A stretch of 64,000 nt of DNA, taken from assembly GCA_049669725.1 (NCBI GenBank), contig JBATKU010000449.1, forward strand, positions 1-64,000, given 5' to 3'. Positions 27,943 to 37,697 of the stretch are shown here, piece by piece. Every line of letters begins with the position of its first letter. Position 1 is the stretch's first letter. The translations under genes were made by a program, and so were the position numbers. The notes under the pieces were generated by a model that ran no database searches, had not been told where the DNA came from, and was given only the letters and a program-made list of their open reading frames with translations. The stretch is from JAFDCJ01 sp049669725 (lineage in GTDB: Bacteria > Desulfobacterota > Desulfobacteria > Desulfobacterales > JAFDCJ01).

Positions 27943-27999
27943 GTTTGTTGCGTGTTGCGGATTGATCTGGATGTCACCACGTAACACGCAACCCGAATG
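27943..27999. repeat. Heptamer array H7 with complementary arms
   Basis: Left arm GTTTGTT, GCGTGTT, GCGGATT (27943-27963); right arm ACGTAAC, ACGCAAC, CCGAATG (27979-27999). TTGCGTGTT (27948-27956) and AACACGCAA (27984-27992) pair perfectly. It lies between the convergent ubiE and DUF2231 genes, where a bidirectional terminator is expected. Confidence 0.7.
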
Positions 28000-28002
28000 C
28001 GA

Positions 28003-28713
28003 TCACTTTTTCTCGATCGGAAACGTCATCTCAGCCCCATTCCAGCCGATAGTGGTTACCAAAACTGATAGCGATAGAACCAGCACCAAGTAAATGATGC
28101 CGGGCCCCTGCAACGAATCCATGATATCCGGCATGAGCATCCGCCAGATAAAAATGATGACAGCAATGGCCAACATAATGAGCGAAAGGGGAATTTTGAT
28201 CTTTACCGGTTTGAGCATCTTGGCCATATAATTAAGCCACCAGGTATAGAATCCGGTGGATATGGCCACCACGGTAAATAATATCCCGCCCCCAAGACAG
28301 TGAAAGGCCGTGGTCTCAAAGGCTTTAACCCCGGTAATCAGGTATAGCAGATTAAATACCGTGGTGGACATCATAAATACAATGGGAAAATGAACTGTCA
28401 TCGGGTGCGGATGGCGTCTGAGCATAGGGTATCGAGAAATCAGCCAGTCGATCGGCAGGGGAATTTTGCGCTCATCAACAACCTTTTTTAATACCCCCAC
28501 CTGGGGGTATCGCTCCAGCACATCTTTTTCGTGGGGAGCGGCCTGAAGATCGGTGGTCAGCTCATGACCGGCATGATGGCGTTTCATATGGACGCCGCTT
28601 CGCCACAACTTGCTTTCGCTGACATCATAAACTTTGCCGTCGTAAGCGACATAAACGGGATTTCCGTTGGTGCCATTGTAATCGGCAAGTTCGTCTGGAG
28701 TGAATTCTTTCAT
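28003..28713 (-). CDS. Cytochrome b5-like domain fused to DUF2231 membrane domain
   Basis: A 236-residue protein. Residues about 1-75 form a cytochrome b5-like haem/steroid-binding domain (FTPDELADYNG, VYVAYDGKVYDVS, a histidine-rich segment with HAGHEL). Residues about 95-230 form a DUF2231-type domain with four hydrophobic helices, starting HPHPMTVHFPIVFM. It is probably an inner-membrane haem or redox protein. It lies just downstream of the prenyltransferase gene. No partner oxidase is recognisable, so its role is open. Confidence 0.75.
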   Translation of the reverse strand: MKEFTPDELADYNGTNGNPVYVAYDGKVYDVSESKLWRSGVHMKRHHAGHELTTDLQAAPHEKDVLERYPQVGVLKKVVDERKIPLPIDWLISRYPMLRRHPHPMTVHFPIVFMMSTTVFNLLYLITGVKAFETTAFHCLGGGILFTVVAISTGFYTWWLNYMAKMLKPVKIKIPLSLIMLAIAVIIFIWRMLMPDIMDSLQGPGIIYLVLVLSLSVLVTTIGWNGAEMTFPIEKK

Positions 28714-28739
28714 CGCTTCTCCTTAAGGGTTTCAAAAAA

Positions 28740-29669
28740 CTAAATTGTCAATCGGATCATAACGATCACAAGCAGCGCCGGAGGATAATAGCTGGCTTTA
28801 TTAAATAAGGCTATGGCATCGGAGGCTTTCAGGGTTTGAAAGAGTTTTGCGGCCGGCAGTAAAAGCAGGTAGCACCCTACGGCGAAAGAAATAATGGCAT
28901 AAATAATTACAAAATCAACCTGGGAATAATAAAATATGGCTGCATTCAGGCCTAAAGCCAATACAAGGGTTATCAACCCAATGATCCGTGAGGCTTGGAG
29001 GCCATAACAAACCGGTATGGTTAAGGCCTTGAATTGCTTATCTTCCTCAATATCCACCCAATCGTTAGGGATGTTCTGACCGCCGATTTCCCAGCAAAAA
29101 AGCAACAAAAACAAAATGACCAAATAGGCCCCGGAAGGATTAGGGTCTACAGCAAAGACGGCAGCAATGGCACCGGAGGCCTTTACGGCACCGCTGACAA
29201 GGGCACGAAACGGGCTGACCCGCCACAACATGCAATAAATAGCTTCCAGGGTACAGCCGGCCAGGAAAATAAGAACGCAAACCGGATTGAGGATATACGC
29301 GCCGATTAAAGCCACTAAACCCCAAACCAACGCCCAAACCAGCCCCTCCTTGAAACTCAACAAACCCTGGGCCATGGGATGCCGGACGATCATACTGTCC
29401 AGATCGTTCTGCGCATTTGAAAAGCCTCCAACAGCGGCCTTTTCTTTGTCGGCCTCGTAGTCGATCACGTCGTTTAGGGCATATACGGCGGTATAACCGG
29501 CAAAGGTCGTGATCAGTCCTAATAAGGTAACGTAAAGAGATGGGAAATGCCCCAGCCACAGCAGAGCACCAAAGGCCGGTGTGCACATGTCCAGCAACCC
29601 ATGTGGGGTACGCGATAAAGCGAAGTACAATTCTAAGCGTGAAAGCCCGGCAAAGCGGTGATTATCCAT
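28740..29669 (-). CDS. UbiA-family prenyltransferase
   Basis: A polytopic membrane protein of about 309 residues. The first Asp-rich motif NDVIDYEADK and the second region NDWVDIEEDKQ bind Mg2+-prenyl diphosphate, as in UbiA, MenA and related enzymes. It attaches an isoprenoid chain to an aromatic or quinone precursor; the closeness of ubiE suggests quinone synthesis. Start choice is uncertain: I use the internal ATG at 29669, since the longest frame begins with a TTG inside a repeat-like segment. Which UbiA subfamily (MenA, UbiA, MqnP) cannot be told by eye. Confidence 0.75.
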   Translation of the reverse strand: MDNHRFAGLSRLELYFALSRTPHGLLDMCTPAFGALLWLGHFPSLYVTLLGLITTFAGYTAVYALNDVIDYEADKEKAAVGGFSNAQNDLDSMIVRHPMAQGLLSFKEGLVWALVWGLVALIGAYILNPVCVLIFLAGCTLEAIYCMLWRVSPFRALVSGAVKASGAIAAVFAVDPNPSGAYLVILFLLLFCWEIGGQNIPNDWVDIEEDKQFKALTIPVCYGLQASRIIGLITLVLALGLNAAIFYYSQVDFVIIYAIISFAVGCYLLLLPAAKLFQTLKASDAIALFNKASYYPPALLVIVMIRLTI

Positions 29670-29790
29670 TGATGTTTCGGGCACCCGGTGTATCATAGAT
29701 GTAAATTTTACGATCTTGAGCGAAGCAACCCTCAATCGGAGCGCAAGAAATGCGCCTAGCGCTCCTCCAGTGGAGCGAAGCCTGCCTCTC

Positions 29791-29997
29791 CTACTCCTGC
29801 ATCTGACACTCCTTATCCCACTCCGGGCAGGCAGCTTTCATTTCCGAGGTAAACTTTTCCATGCATTCCCCGCATTCCATATCGAAATTAGGAACATGCC
29901 CGTATCGTTCTTTCATTTCTTCTTCAGATAGCACCTGAGTCCCGCTGCATCCGCATTGTGGACAACCCGTTTTAACCGTGTAACGTTTCTTTGACAT
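29791..29997 (-). CDS. Small zinc-ribbon protein
   Basis: A 68-residue protein with CPQCGCSG near the N-terminus and CGEC in the middle, forming a four-cysteine zinc-ribbon pattern; two further Cys near the C-terminus. The ATG is preceded by GGAGG, so it is very likely translated. The function is unknown. It lies between the prenyltransferase and fumarase genes on the same strand. Confidence 0.7.
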   Translation of the reverse strand: MSKKRYTVKTGCPQCGCSGTQVLSEEEMKERYGHVPNFDMECGECMEKFTSEMKAACPEWDKECQMQE

Positions 29998-30119
29998 ACA
30001 ATACCTCCACTTTGAAATTTTGTTAACTGTTGAAAAAATTTATACCTAATCCGGGGGAAAAAGTAAACTGCACAATACCGGACCACGTTGCTGAACCAAC
30101 CAGGTGACTGCACCTTGAT

Positions 30120-31487
30120 CTAGCCTTGCAACAAATCATCAAGCTCATCTTCGGACAGAATCGATTCGTCCCTGACGACATCCCGGATCGTTTTTCCGCT
30201 CTCATAAGCTTTTTTGGCGATGGCAGCCGCTTTATCGTAACCGATTATCGGTACCAACCCGGTCACCAGCGCCAGACTTTTTTCAATATAGGCGGCACAA
30301 GCCTCCCGGTTGGCGGTAATCCCGGCAATACATTTTTCAGCAAATAGGCCGGTTACCGAAGCCAACAGGGCGATCGATTGTAAAAGGCTGTAAGCGATCA
30401 CCGGCAGCATGACGTTTAACTCGAAATTTCCAGCCTGGCCGCCCATCATAATGGCCGTATCGTTGCCCATTACCTGGGCCGCCACCTGCAAAACAGCCTC
30501 GGGAATAACGGGATTGACCTTGCCGGGCATAATCGAAGATCCCGGCTGCAGGGAGGGAATGTTAATTTCGCCGATGCCGCATCTGGGACCGGAGGCCAGC
30601 CAACGGATATCGTTTGCAATTTTTATCAGGCTGACAGCCAGGGATTTTAACATGCCGCTGGCTTCAACGGCCGCATCCTGGGCGGCCTGGGCCTCAAAAT
30701 GGTTTTGGGCTTCGGTAAAGGGCAAGCCGGTATGGTTTGAAATCAAGGCGATGATCTGATTTGCGAAACCCGGATGGGTGTTCAAGCCGCTGCCCACGGC
30801 GGTCCCTCCCAGAGCCAGTTCAGCCAGCCGGGGCTCGACGGACCGGATGCGGTCGATGGCAAGCTCTATTTGCCGGGCGTAGCCTGAAAACTCCTGGCCC
30901 AGATACATTGGAACTGCATCCTGCAGGTGGGTGCGTCCGAGTTTGCGAATATTTTTGAATTCATCGGCTTTGGCCGCAAATGCTTTATTGAGCGATTCAA
31001 GAGACGGGATTAAGCGCTCATCAATCAACATCAATGCCGATATGTGTATCACTGAAGGAATCACATCATTGCTGGACTGCCCCAGATTCACATGATCATT
31101 GGGGTGGACCGGCGACTTGCCTCCTTTTTGGCCGGTCAGGATCTCATTTGCCCTGGCAGCCACCACCTCATTCATATTCATGTTCGTGGAAGTGCCGGAG
31201 CCGGTCTGAAAAATATCCACTACAAATTGGCTGTCATATTTTCCATCCATAACCTCCCGGGAGGCCCGGGAAATAGCTTTCGCTAATTCAGGGTCCAGCA
31301 GACCGAGATTATGATTGACCTGGGCCGCACAATGCTTAACCAGAGCCAGGGCATGGATAAAGTCGGCCTGAAACCTGAGATCGCTGATGGGAAAATTGTC
31401 CACCGCTCGCTGGGTTTGGGAGCCGTAATAAGCATCGGCCGGAACGCGGACGGTTCCCATGGAATCTTTTTCTTCACGGTATTTCAT
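30120..31487 (-). CDS. fumC: Class II fumarate hydratase
   Basis: A 455-residue, oxygen-stable, iron-independent fumarase, converting fumarate and malate in the TCA cycle. The signature GSSIMPGKVNP, the N-terminal YYGSQTQRAVDNF, and HPNDHVNLGQSSND are all present. The start at 31487 has an AAGGAC site; the 541-residue longer frame runs into the RND gene's 3' end and is not real. A class II enzyme fits an organism exposed to oxygen. Confidence 0.93.
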   Translation of the reverse strand: MKYREEKDSMGTVRVPADAYYGSQTQRAVDNFPISDLRFQADFIHALALVKHCAAQVNHNLGLLDPELAKAISRASREVMDGKYDSQFVVDIFQTGSGTSTNMNMNEVVAARANEILTGQKGGKSPVHPNDHVNLGQSSNDVIPSVIHISALMLIDERLIPSLESLNKAFAAKADEFKNIRKLGRTHLQDAVPMYLGQEFSGYARQIELAIDRIRSVEPRLAELALGGTAVGSGLNTHPGFANQIIALISNHTGLPFTEAQNHFEAQAAQDAAVEASGMLKSLAVSLIKIANDIRWLASGPRCGIGEINIPSLQPGSSIMPGKVNPVIPEAVLQVAAQVMGNDTAIMMGGQAGNFELNVMLPVIAYSLLQSIALLASVTGLFAEKCIAGITANREACAAYIEKSLALVTGLVPIIGYDKAAAIAKKAYESGKTIRDVVRDESILSEDELDDLLQG

Positions 31488-31502
31488 AATTAGCTTGTCC
31501 TT

Positions 31503-31544
31503 GTTACGGGTTGTGCGTTTCGTGGTGACAATCAGACAAACCCG
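31503..31544. repeat. Short heptamer array H8
   Basis: GTTACGG, GTTGTGC, GTTTCGT (31503-31523), with a partly complementary ACAAACCCG (31536-31544) that pairs with CGGGTTGT (31507-31514) leaving one bulge. It lies between the RND pump gene and fumC. Confidence 0.5.
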
Positions 31545-31560
31545 AAATCGAATGCCTCTG

Positions 31561-34500
31561 TTATCTGTTATCTGTCTTTTCCATCCTGATAAAAAACATG
31601 AGAAGGGCCGGGATGACAAACACGGTAAAAATGGTCGAAACCGCCAGCCCCCCGAGCACCACGCTTCCCAACCCCCGGTAAAATTCGGATCCCGGACCGG
31701 GAACCAAAACCAGGGGAAGCATGCCGAATATGCTGGTCGCGGCACTCATATAAATGGGCCTTAGCCGGGTGCGGGTGGATTCGAGAACGGCTTCGCGATA
31801 GGGCATATTGTTGAAGCGGACATTGTTTAAGGATTGATGAACAATGAGGATTGCGTTGTTGACGACTACGCCGATCAGAATCACAAAACCAAGCATCGTG
31901 AGGATATCAAGGGCCTGATCGGCAATCAGCAGGTTGACCAATTTGAGCCCAAGCAACCCCCCGACGGCTGCAAGCGGTAAGTTAAACATGATGATAAGCG
32001 GATAGATAAAATTGCCAAATAAAGCGGCCATCAACAGATAGGCAATCGCCGCTGCCAGAATAAAATTCCATTGCAAACTTTTGCGGGTTTCGCTTAGTTT
32101 ATCAGCGACACCGCTTTGACCGATATCGACCCCCCGTAATGCCTCCTGCCCGGACAGAGGCCTGACCACCTTCGAATTTATGATCTCCATGGCTTCCTGC
32201 AACGGCAAAAATGAGGGCGGCGTGACTTCCAGAGTGATCGTGCGCTGCCTTTCCAAATGCCTGATCTGGGTAATACCGGATGTTCGTCTCAACCTTGAAA
32301 GCGAGGACACCGGCACCACCTTGCCGCCCGGAATGGCAATAAGTGCATCATACAGCCTTTCCGGGGTGGAAATATCTTTTTCGGAAGCCTTGAGTACCAT
32401 ATCTATTTTTTTCTGCCCCTCCTGCTTGAATTCACCAATTTCCCTGCCATCCATAAGCACGTCGATGGCCACGCCAAAGTCCCGGGCCGTCATTCCAGCT
32501 GCTTTGATGCGATCGCGTTCAGGGATGATCAGCACTTCGGGGAACAGCAATTCAAGTGAAGGCACGGGCCTGATCTGCGCCTGGGGGATCTCTTTTTTGA
32601 TGGCACCAAAAAACATCCCGGCGGCCTGGACAATTTGATTGAGGTCTTCACCACTGACATTGATTTCGACCGTTCGGCCCCGGCCAAGTCCGGTTTGAAA
32701 TACTCCTGCCTGAATACTGACCCCGTACATTCCCGGGATGGAAAAAATTGTGCGCATAAATAGCGGTACCAGTTCGCCGGCCCTCTGTTCGTGGGTACTG
32801 ATGGCACCGAAAAGCATAATTTGTTCCGCCCCGACATAGAACATATTTTTGATTCCCGGAAATCCATCTTTATCTTTTCCAAAGTAAGGTGCGTTCATCT
32901 GATAGACATGCTCACCGATGGCCTTTCTTTCATCAAAGGAAAGGCCGGGCGGAGGGATAAGGATGTTGATAACCAGGTTGCGGTTTCCCTGGGGAAGGTA
33001 TTCCATTTTGGGCATCAGCAGGATGGCACCGTAGATAGAAATGACACTGAAGCAAAGCACGGTGGAAATTCTTGTCATCCAGTTTCGGGTGGCCAGTTTT
33101 ACCAGCCGCATTATCCCCTTTTGCATCAGGTTGCCGAAAGACGCCACAGGGGATTTAAACTTGGGCGAGCGCTGTTTGTGCCCGGTTGACTTGAAAAGGT
33201 GTTTGGAGAACATGGGGATTACCGATACGGAAACAAAAAGGCTTAGGGCCAAAGCGGAGGTTACGGCAATGGCAATATCTCTGAAAAGCTGACCGGCTTC
33301 ATCCTCCATAAAGACGACCGGAAGAAACACCGCGATGGTTGTCAAGGTGGATGCCAGAATGGCACCCCAGACCTCCCGGGTACCTTCATAGGCGGCTTTA
33401 AATGCTGATTTGCCCATGTTGAGATGCCTGTCGATATTTTCCAGCACGACAATGGCGCTGTCGATCAGCATTCCCACCGCAAATGCAATGCCGGCCAGAC
33501 TGACGACATTCAAATTTCTTCCCAGAAATTTCATGAAAATAAAAGTGCCGATAATACTGATCGGGATGGCAGTAGCGACAATAATGGTAGACGTAAAACT
33601 TCTCAGAAAAATCAGCAGCACGATAACCGCCAGCGTCCCACCCAGCAGGATATTCTGTCGAACCAGCGAAATTGCTCCGCGAATATAGTGACGTTGATCA
33701 TATACCCATTCCAGAAATATCTTTTCGGTGGCAAGTTTTTCCGTATTCAGCCAGTTGACGACCTCCTCGAGCCGATCCGAAAGCTCCAGAATATTGGCAT
33801 CGGGTTCCGGTTTGACGCCAATGGCAATGCCTTCTTGGCCCAAATGCAGCATGGCAGCGGTAGGCTTTTGATAGCCAAATTTCACCACCGCCAATTCCGC
33901 CAGCTTGATACGCTGGAGTCCCGTGGATCGGACAACAATATTTTCAATATCTTCGGGGGATTTAAATTCAGCTGTTGTCCGGATCCTGTAATCCCGTCGC
34001 CCCACCCCCAGTGTGCCGGCGGAAATGTTGATGTTTTCGGCCCGGAGAATATCAATTAAATCGGGGATGGTCAGGCCGTAAGCGGCCAACCTCTCCGGTT
34101 TGACAATGATATGCATCTCCTTTTCGATGCCGCCGCCGATAAACAGATCGGCAACGCCTTCGGTGCGCTCCAGGTATTGCCGGATATTATTTTCAAAGTA
34201 TGTGCGATAGGTATAGGTGGAGTTGGAATTGCCCTCCAGGGTTTTTAAGACCATCCATACGACGGGTGAGGTCGCGGCCCCGGTGGCGGATATGATAGGC
34301 TTGTCTACATTTTCAGGATAGGTCGGCACTTCATCCAGTTTGTTCGATACCCTCAGCAAGGCGCCATCTACTTCGGTTCCGATACTGAATTTCAGGGTAA
34401 TGGTTCCCTGGCTGTTATAGGATGAGCTTTCCATCTCCAGCAACCCCGGAATGCCTTTTAGAACCTTTTCCTGCTCTTCTATGATCTCCCGTTCAATCTC

Positions 34501-34671
34501 GTAGGGGGTCGCACCGGGCCAGGTGGTCGTGACGGTGATCTCGGGCTCTATCACCGTAGGGCTCAGTTGATAGGGCAGGCTCGTCAGGCCGATCCACCCA
34601 AAAAGGACGACCAGGATGATACCGACTATGACAGATACCGGTTTTTCGATTGAAAACCTGATGGGATCCAT
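31561..34671 (-). CDS. RND efflux transporter (HAE-1/AcrB-like)
   Basis: A 1036-residue inner-membrane proton-driven exporter of the RND superfamily. The usual two-fold layout is seen: a helix at the N-terminus (about 12-30), a large periplasmic loop, a helix bundle with GMLIDSAIVVLENIDRHL (TM4 Asp-containing motif), and a repeat of this plan in the second half (VNNAILIVHQS). It works with the adaptor encoded just upstream. No TolC-like outer-membrane gene is in the window. The substrate cannot be told. Full length with no defect. Confidence 0.92.
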   Translation of the reverse strand: MDPIRFSIEKPVSVIVGIILVVLFGWIGLTSLPYQLSPTVIEPEITVTTTWPGATPYEIEREIIEEQEKVLKGIPGLLEMESSSYNSQGTITLKFSIGTEVDGALLRVSNKLDEVPTYPENVDKPIISATGAATSPVVWMVLKTLEGNSNSTYTYRTYFENNIRQYLERTEGVADLFIGGGIEKEMHIIVKPERLAAYGLTIPDLIDILRAENINISAGTLGVGRRDYRIRTTAEFKSPEDIENIVVRSTGLQRIKLAELAVVKFGYQKPTAAMLHLGQEGIAIGVKPEPDANILELSDRLEEVVNWLNTEKLATEKIFLEWVYDQRHYIRGAISLVRQNILLGGTLAVIVLLIFLRSFTSTIIVATAIPISIIGTFIFMKFLGRNLNVVSLAGIAFAVGMLIDSAIVVLENIDRHLNMGKSAFKAAYEGTREVWGAILASTLTTIAVFLPVVFMEDEAGQLFRDIAIAVTSALALSLFVSVSVIPMFSKHLFKSTGHKQRSPKFKSPVASFGNLMQKGIMRLVKLATRNWMTRISTVLCFSVISIYGAILLMPKMEYLPQGNRNLVINILIPPPGLSFDERKAIGEHVYQMNAPYFGKDKDGFPGIKNMFYVGAEQIMLFGAISTHEQRAGELVPLFMRTIFSIPGMYGVSIQAGVFQTGLGRGRTVEINVSGEDLNQIVQAAGMFFGAIKKEIPQAQIRPVPSLELLFPEVLIIPERDRIKAAGMTARDFGVAIDVLMDGREIGEFKQEGQKKIDMVLKASEKDISTPERLYDALIAIPGGKVVPVSSLSRLRRTSGITQIRHLERQRTITLEVTPPSFLPLQEAMEIINSKVVRPLSGQEALRGVDIGQSGVADKLSETRKSLQWNFILAAAIAYLLMAALFGNFIYPLIIMFNLPLAAVGGLLGLKLVNLLIADQALDILTMLGFVILIGVVVNNAILIVHQSLNNVRFNNMPYREAVLESTRTRLRPIYMSAATSIFGMLPLVLVPGPGSEFYRGLGSVVLGGLAVSTIFTVFVIPALLMFFIRMEKTDNR

Positions 34672-34699
34672 GGTGCTGGCCTCTGGTTACGGGTTGCTG

Positions 34700-35788
34700 T
34701 CATCTGTCCTCCGGCGGTTTAAAGGTTACCGTCTGTCCATTGCTAAGACGTTCATGGCCTTCGACGACAACGAACATGCCTTCTTTTAAGCCGGGAGCCG
34801 CAACGCCTGCATTCAGGTCCTCGAAGCCAATTATCTGAACCGGCAGCATGATTGCCTTGGAATTCTCAGCAGTGAATACCACCGTCTGTCCGAATTTGGT
34901 TATAACCGCATCCCGGGGGACAATCAGCGTCTTTTTAATCTCGCCTTTTGGCAGGGTTACCTTGGCCGACATGCCTTCTATCAAAGAAAATTGGTTGGAC
35001 GTTCTAATTTTTACCGGAAAGGTGCGGGTGCGGACATCACCTTTGGGAACGATGGCATTCACCGTCCCGCTGAATTCTTGGCCGTTTGCGGCCGCTCTCA
35101 CCTGCATACCGATCTTGATATACGGAATGATTTGTTCCGGCAGCTCCGCCACAATGTCAATGACGTCATCTTTGCCGATCACCGCCACGGTTTCACCTTC
35201 TGAAATCCATTCCCCCCGATCCACATGTCGCTTGATAACCACGCCATCAAAGGGCGCCCGGATTATTTTTTTCTCGAGCTCGATTGCCAACTGTTCAACC
35301 TGGGCGTTCAGAGAAGCCGCCTGCTTTTCTGATCCAATCACCCGATACCTGTTTTCATCGTAGGTCTGTTCTGAAATGGACTTCTTTTCAAACAACTTTT
35401 CTCTTCTTTTCAAATCTATTCTGGCGATCTCCAGTTCAGACAACACCTGTTCATAAGTTGATCGGGCCGCCTGGAGCCTTTTGCGAAGTATTTCAGAGCC
35501 AAGTACTACAAGGACATGTCCTTTTTTTACCCGTTGCCCTTCCTCGAAGCGGACATCCGAAGCAAGTCCGCTGGTCTCAGAGGCCGTCTCCGATATCTCC
35601 TGATAAAAAATAGTAGCAATAAATTCGCTCTGGGGAGCAACCCGGCCGGCCTTTACTTTCGCCACCGACACGGTGGCCGGCGGTGGCCCCTTCGCTTCTT
35701 GCTGACCCCACAGACGAGGCGGTAAATATGCCAGGAAAAAGCATAGGCCAGATAGAATTATTTTAAAATGAATTGACCTTCTAACCAT
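34700..35788 (-). CDS. RND periplasmic adaptor (membrane fusion protein)
   Basis: A 362-residue adaptor linking the RND pump to an outer-membrane channel. An N-terminal signal/anchor helix is followed by the lipoyl-like hairpin (biotinyl-lipoyl regions around EEGQRVKKGHVL and RAPFDGVVIKRHV), a coiled-coil hairpin in residues about 100-175 and beta-barrel domains. The ATG at 35788 follows AGAGG; the longer 403-residue frame starts in the intergenic region. The pump gene follows after 28 bases, so both form one operon. Confidence 0.88.
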   Translation of the reverse strand: MVRRSIHFKIILSGLCFFLAYLPPRLWGQQEAKGPPPATVSVAKVKAGRVAPQSEFIATIFYQEISETASETSGLASDVRFEEGQRVKKGHVLVVLGSEILRKRLQAARSTYEQVLSELEIARIDLKRREKLFEKKSISEQTYDENRYRVIGSEKQAASLNAQVEQLAIELEKKIIRAPFDGVVIKRHVDRGEWISEGETVAVIGKDDVIDIVAELPEQIIPYIKIGMQVRAAANGQEFSGTVNAIVPKGDVRTRTFPVKIRTSNQFSLIEGMSAKVTLPKGEIKKTLIVPRDAVITKFGQTVVFTAENSKAIMLPVQIIGFEDLNAGVAAPGLKEGMFVVVEGHERLSNGQTVTFKPPEDR

Positions 35789-36224
35789 TACAGCCTCTTT
35801 GAAGTTAGTCCATCGTGTGACGCCCATAAAGACAGAAATAATAGTGGAAACATCTAAAAACAGTCGCGTTCTTGATTGAGAAAATTCCAAGCACCAAATG
35901 ACAAATAACAATCAATATTCAAATTCGAATTTCCAATGATTCAATCTTAGGATGCAAATACAGGGTAAGATATACCAACGGCGTCTCAAACATTCAACCC
36001 CAATATAAGGTCATTCGCTCGAACTACAAGTTACATCAGAGTAGACAATTGACCGATATGACAAATAACTATATATGAAATCCGAATGGCAAACAAATAC
36101 CACTGACCAACGTTTAAATGCTTCGGTCATTGAAAATTGGAATTTGGGATTTTATGCTTCGGTGCGGGGTGCTTTAACGTCCAGTATCTAAGGATAAGAT
36201 CTCCGGAAATACTATCTTCGAAGT
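35789..36224. other. Intergenic region between adaptor and HD-GYP genes
   Basis: A 436-base gap with no gene. Heptamer array H9 fills much of it. The remainder is AT-rich. It must hold the promoter of the adaptor-pump operon (minus strand), but I could not pick a convincing -35/-10 pair. Confidence 0.5.
35883..36151. repeat. Heptamer array H9 with distant arms
   Basis: Left arm 35883-35945: AATTCCA, AGCACCA, AATGACA, AATAACA, ATCAATA, TTCAAAT, TCGAATT, TCCAATG, ATTCAAT. Right arm near 36124-36151: CGGTCAT, TGAAAAT, TGGAATT, TGGGATT. The arms are about 180 bases apart. The word type matches H12 and H14. Confidence 0.6.
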
Positions 36225-37697
36225 TTAAAAGAGGTGGGCCACATCCGAAATAATGGATTTGACTTCTTCTCCGATGCCTTCAACCTTTTCGGGTTCCAAT
36301 TTAAGTATTTTCGCGGATCGCAGTTCGGCAAAGTCTATTTCCTCTTCGAACAGACTAAAGCCGATCGGGCGGGTCAGCATATTCGCAAGATGAACGATCA
36401 GAATCTCCTTGACGGTATCGGAACTATATTCTTCATCTTCATGGTGGGTAATAACGTTAATGAATTCCGCATCGAATCCCCAGCGTTTAAGCAGCATACT
36501 GCCCAATCCGATGTGAGCCTCCTGGATATTGGCTTCGATCGCATCGATGTTTAGTGATCTGCCCTTTGAGACTTCAGAAAAGGCTTTCAACAGCAACGTT
36601 TTGCCGATATCATGGGTCAGACCCATCAGGAAATATTTTTCCAGATCGTCAAGTTTTAATGTTTGAGCAATCAGTTTGGATCCGTAGGCGCACGCCAGGG
36701 AATGCACCCACAGCCTGTCCATCAATATTTTGCATTTAACGTTTTTGGTTTCATACAGGCTTTTATTGGCGATGGCCAGAACGATATTAAGGGTTTCTTT
36801 AAGGCCCAGACGCGGAATGGCGCTTTTTACGTTGCGGATCCCGGTTATACCGCGATAAACGGGGCTGTTGGCGACCGAAATCAAACGCAGGGAGATGGTC
36901 GGATCTTTTTCGATGACTTGCGCCAGCTCTTCCGGCGTCGACTTGGGTTGTTTAATCACAGCCTGCATTTCCCGAATGACTTGGGGCATCACCGGCGGAT
37001 TGATTTTTCCGGACTTGAATTTGCCGAGGATTTCGACAAAGACCTCCTTCATAATATCCGCCTGCCGTTTTTGCAGATAATCTGAAGAGTTGCCGGCGTT
37101 GGCCTCGACGAAGGCAATACAATTTTGAATCAAGTCCTGATCAAACAGCTGCCCGGCTTTAGCGCTAATGTCCGCCAGGGCATCTTCTATACTCAGCGCT
37201 TTGTCTGAGGAACGGGCAAATACCATATTATCCAGGTAATTGAAAAGGCCGATAACCCGGGCGCCAAGGGGAATTTTATCGGCTTTTAAACCATCCGGAT
37301 AACCTGAGCCATCAATCGCTTCATGATGGTGACGGACCATCGGCAAGACATCTTTCAGTATATTCAAATTTCCCAGAACTTTTTCACCGCTGACGGGATG
37401 CTTTTTTATCAGGATCATTTCTTCGTCCGTAAGCGGTTCGGTTCTTTGTAATAAATTGATGGGAATGGCGACTATACCGATATCATGCAGCAAGCCGGCA
37501 AAGTAGATGGTTTCAACATCCTCATTGCCGACAATTTTATATTCCTCACAAAAATTGGCGCAGTTGTTGGCAACGCGCTCGGAATGCTTTCTTAAAAACG
37601 GATCTTTTTCTTCGATCAGAGCAACCAGGGTTTTAACAACATCTAAGACAAATTCCCTGAACTCAGCTTCATTTTTAGGCGTTTCAGTCATGGCCAT
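36225..37697 (-). CDS. HD-GYP plus HDOD regulatory protein
   Basis: A 490-residue soluble protein. The N-terminal HD-GYP domain (residues about 20-205) is a cyclic di-GMP phosphodiesterase type: FLRKHSERVA, LLHDIG, HHHEAIDGSGYPDGL. The lysine of the usual HDIGK signature is replaced (HDIGIVAIP). The C-terminal HDOD domain (about 225-430) is a non-catalytic HD-fold signalling module. It probably links c-di-GMP to motility or metabolism; the PilZ gene at 14325-14747 is another c-di-GMP protein in the window. It stands alone as a transcription unit. Confidence 0.85.
   Translation of the reverse strand: MAMTETPKNEAEFREFVLDVVKTLVALIEEKDPFLRKHSERVANNCANFCEEYKIVGNEDVETIYFAGLLHDIGIVAIPINLLQRTEPLTDEEMILIKKHPVSGEKVLGNLNILKDVLPMVRHHHEAIDGSGYPDGLKADKIPLGARVIGLFNYLDNMVFARSSDKALSIEDALADISAKAGQLFDQDLIQNCIAFVEANAGNSSDYLQKRQADIMKEVFVEILGKFKSGKINPPVMPQVIREMQAVIKQPKSTPEELAQVIEKDPTISLRLISVANSPVYRGITGIRNVKSAIPRLGLKETLNIVLAIANKSLYETKNVKCKILMDRLWVHSLACAYGSKLIAQTLKLDDLEKYFLMGLTHDIGKTLLLKAFSEVSKGRSLNIDAIEANIQEAHIGLGSMLLKRWGFDAEFINVITHHEDEEYSSDTVKEILIVHLANMLTRPIGFSLFEEEIDFAELRSAKILKLEPEKVEGIGEEVKSIISDVAHLF

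Noticed and set aside
30120..31745. A 541-residue fumarase start.
   Set aside because: The extra N-terminal part is translated from the RND pump gene and a heptamer array; the ATG at 31487 has a ribosome site and matches fumarase N-termini.
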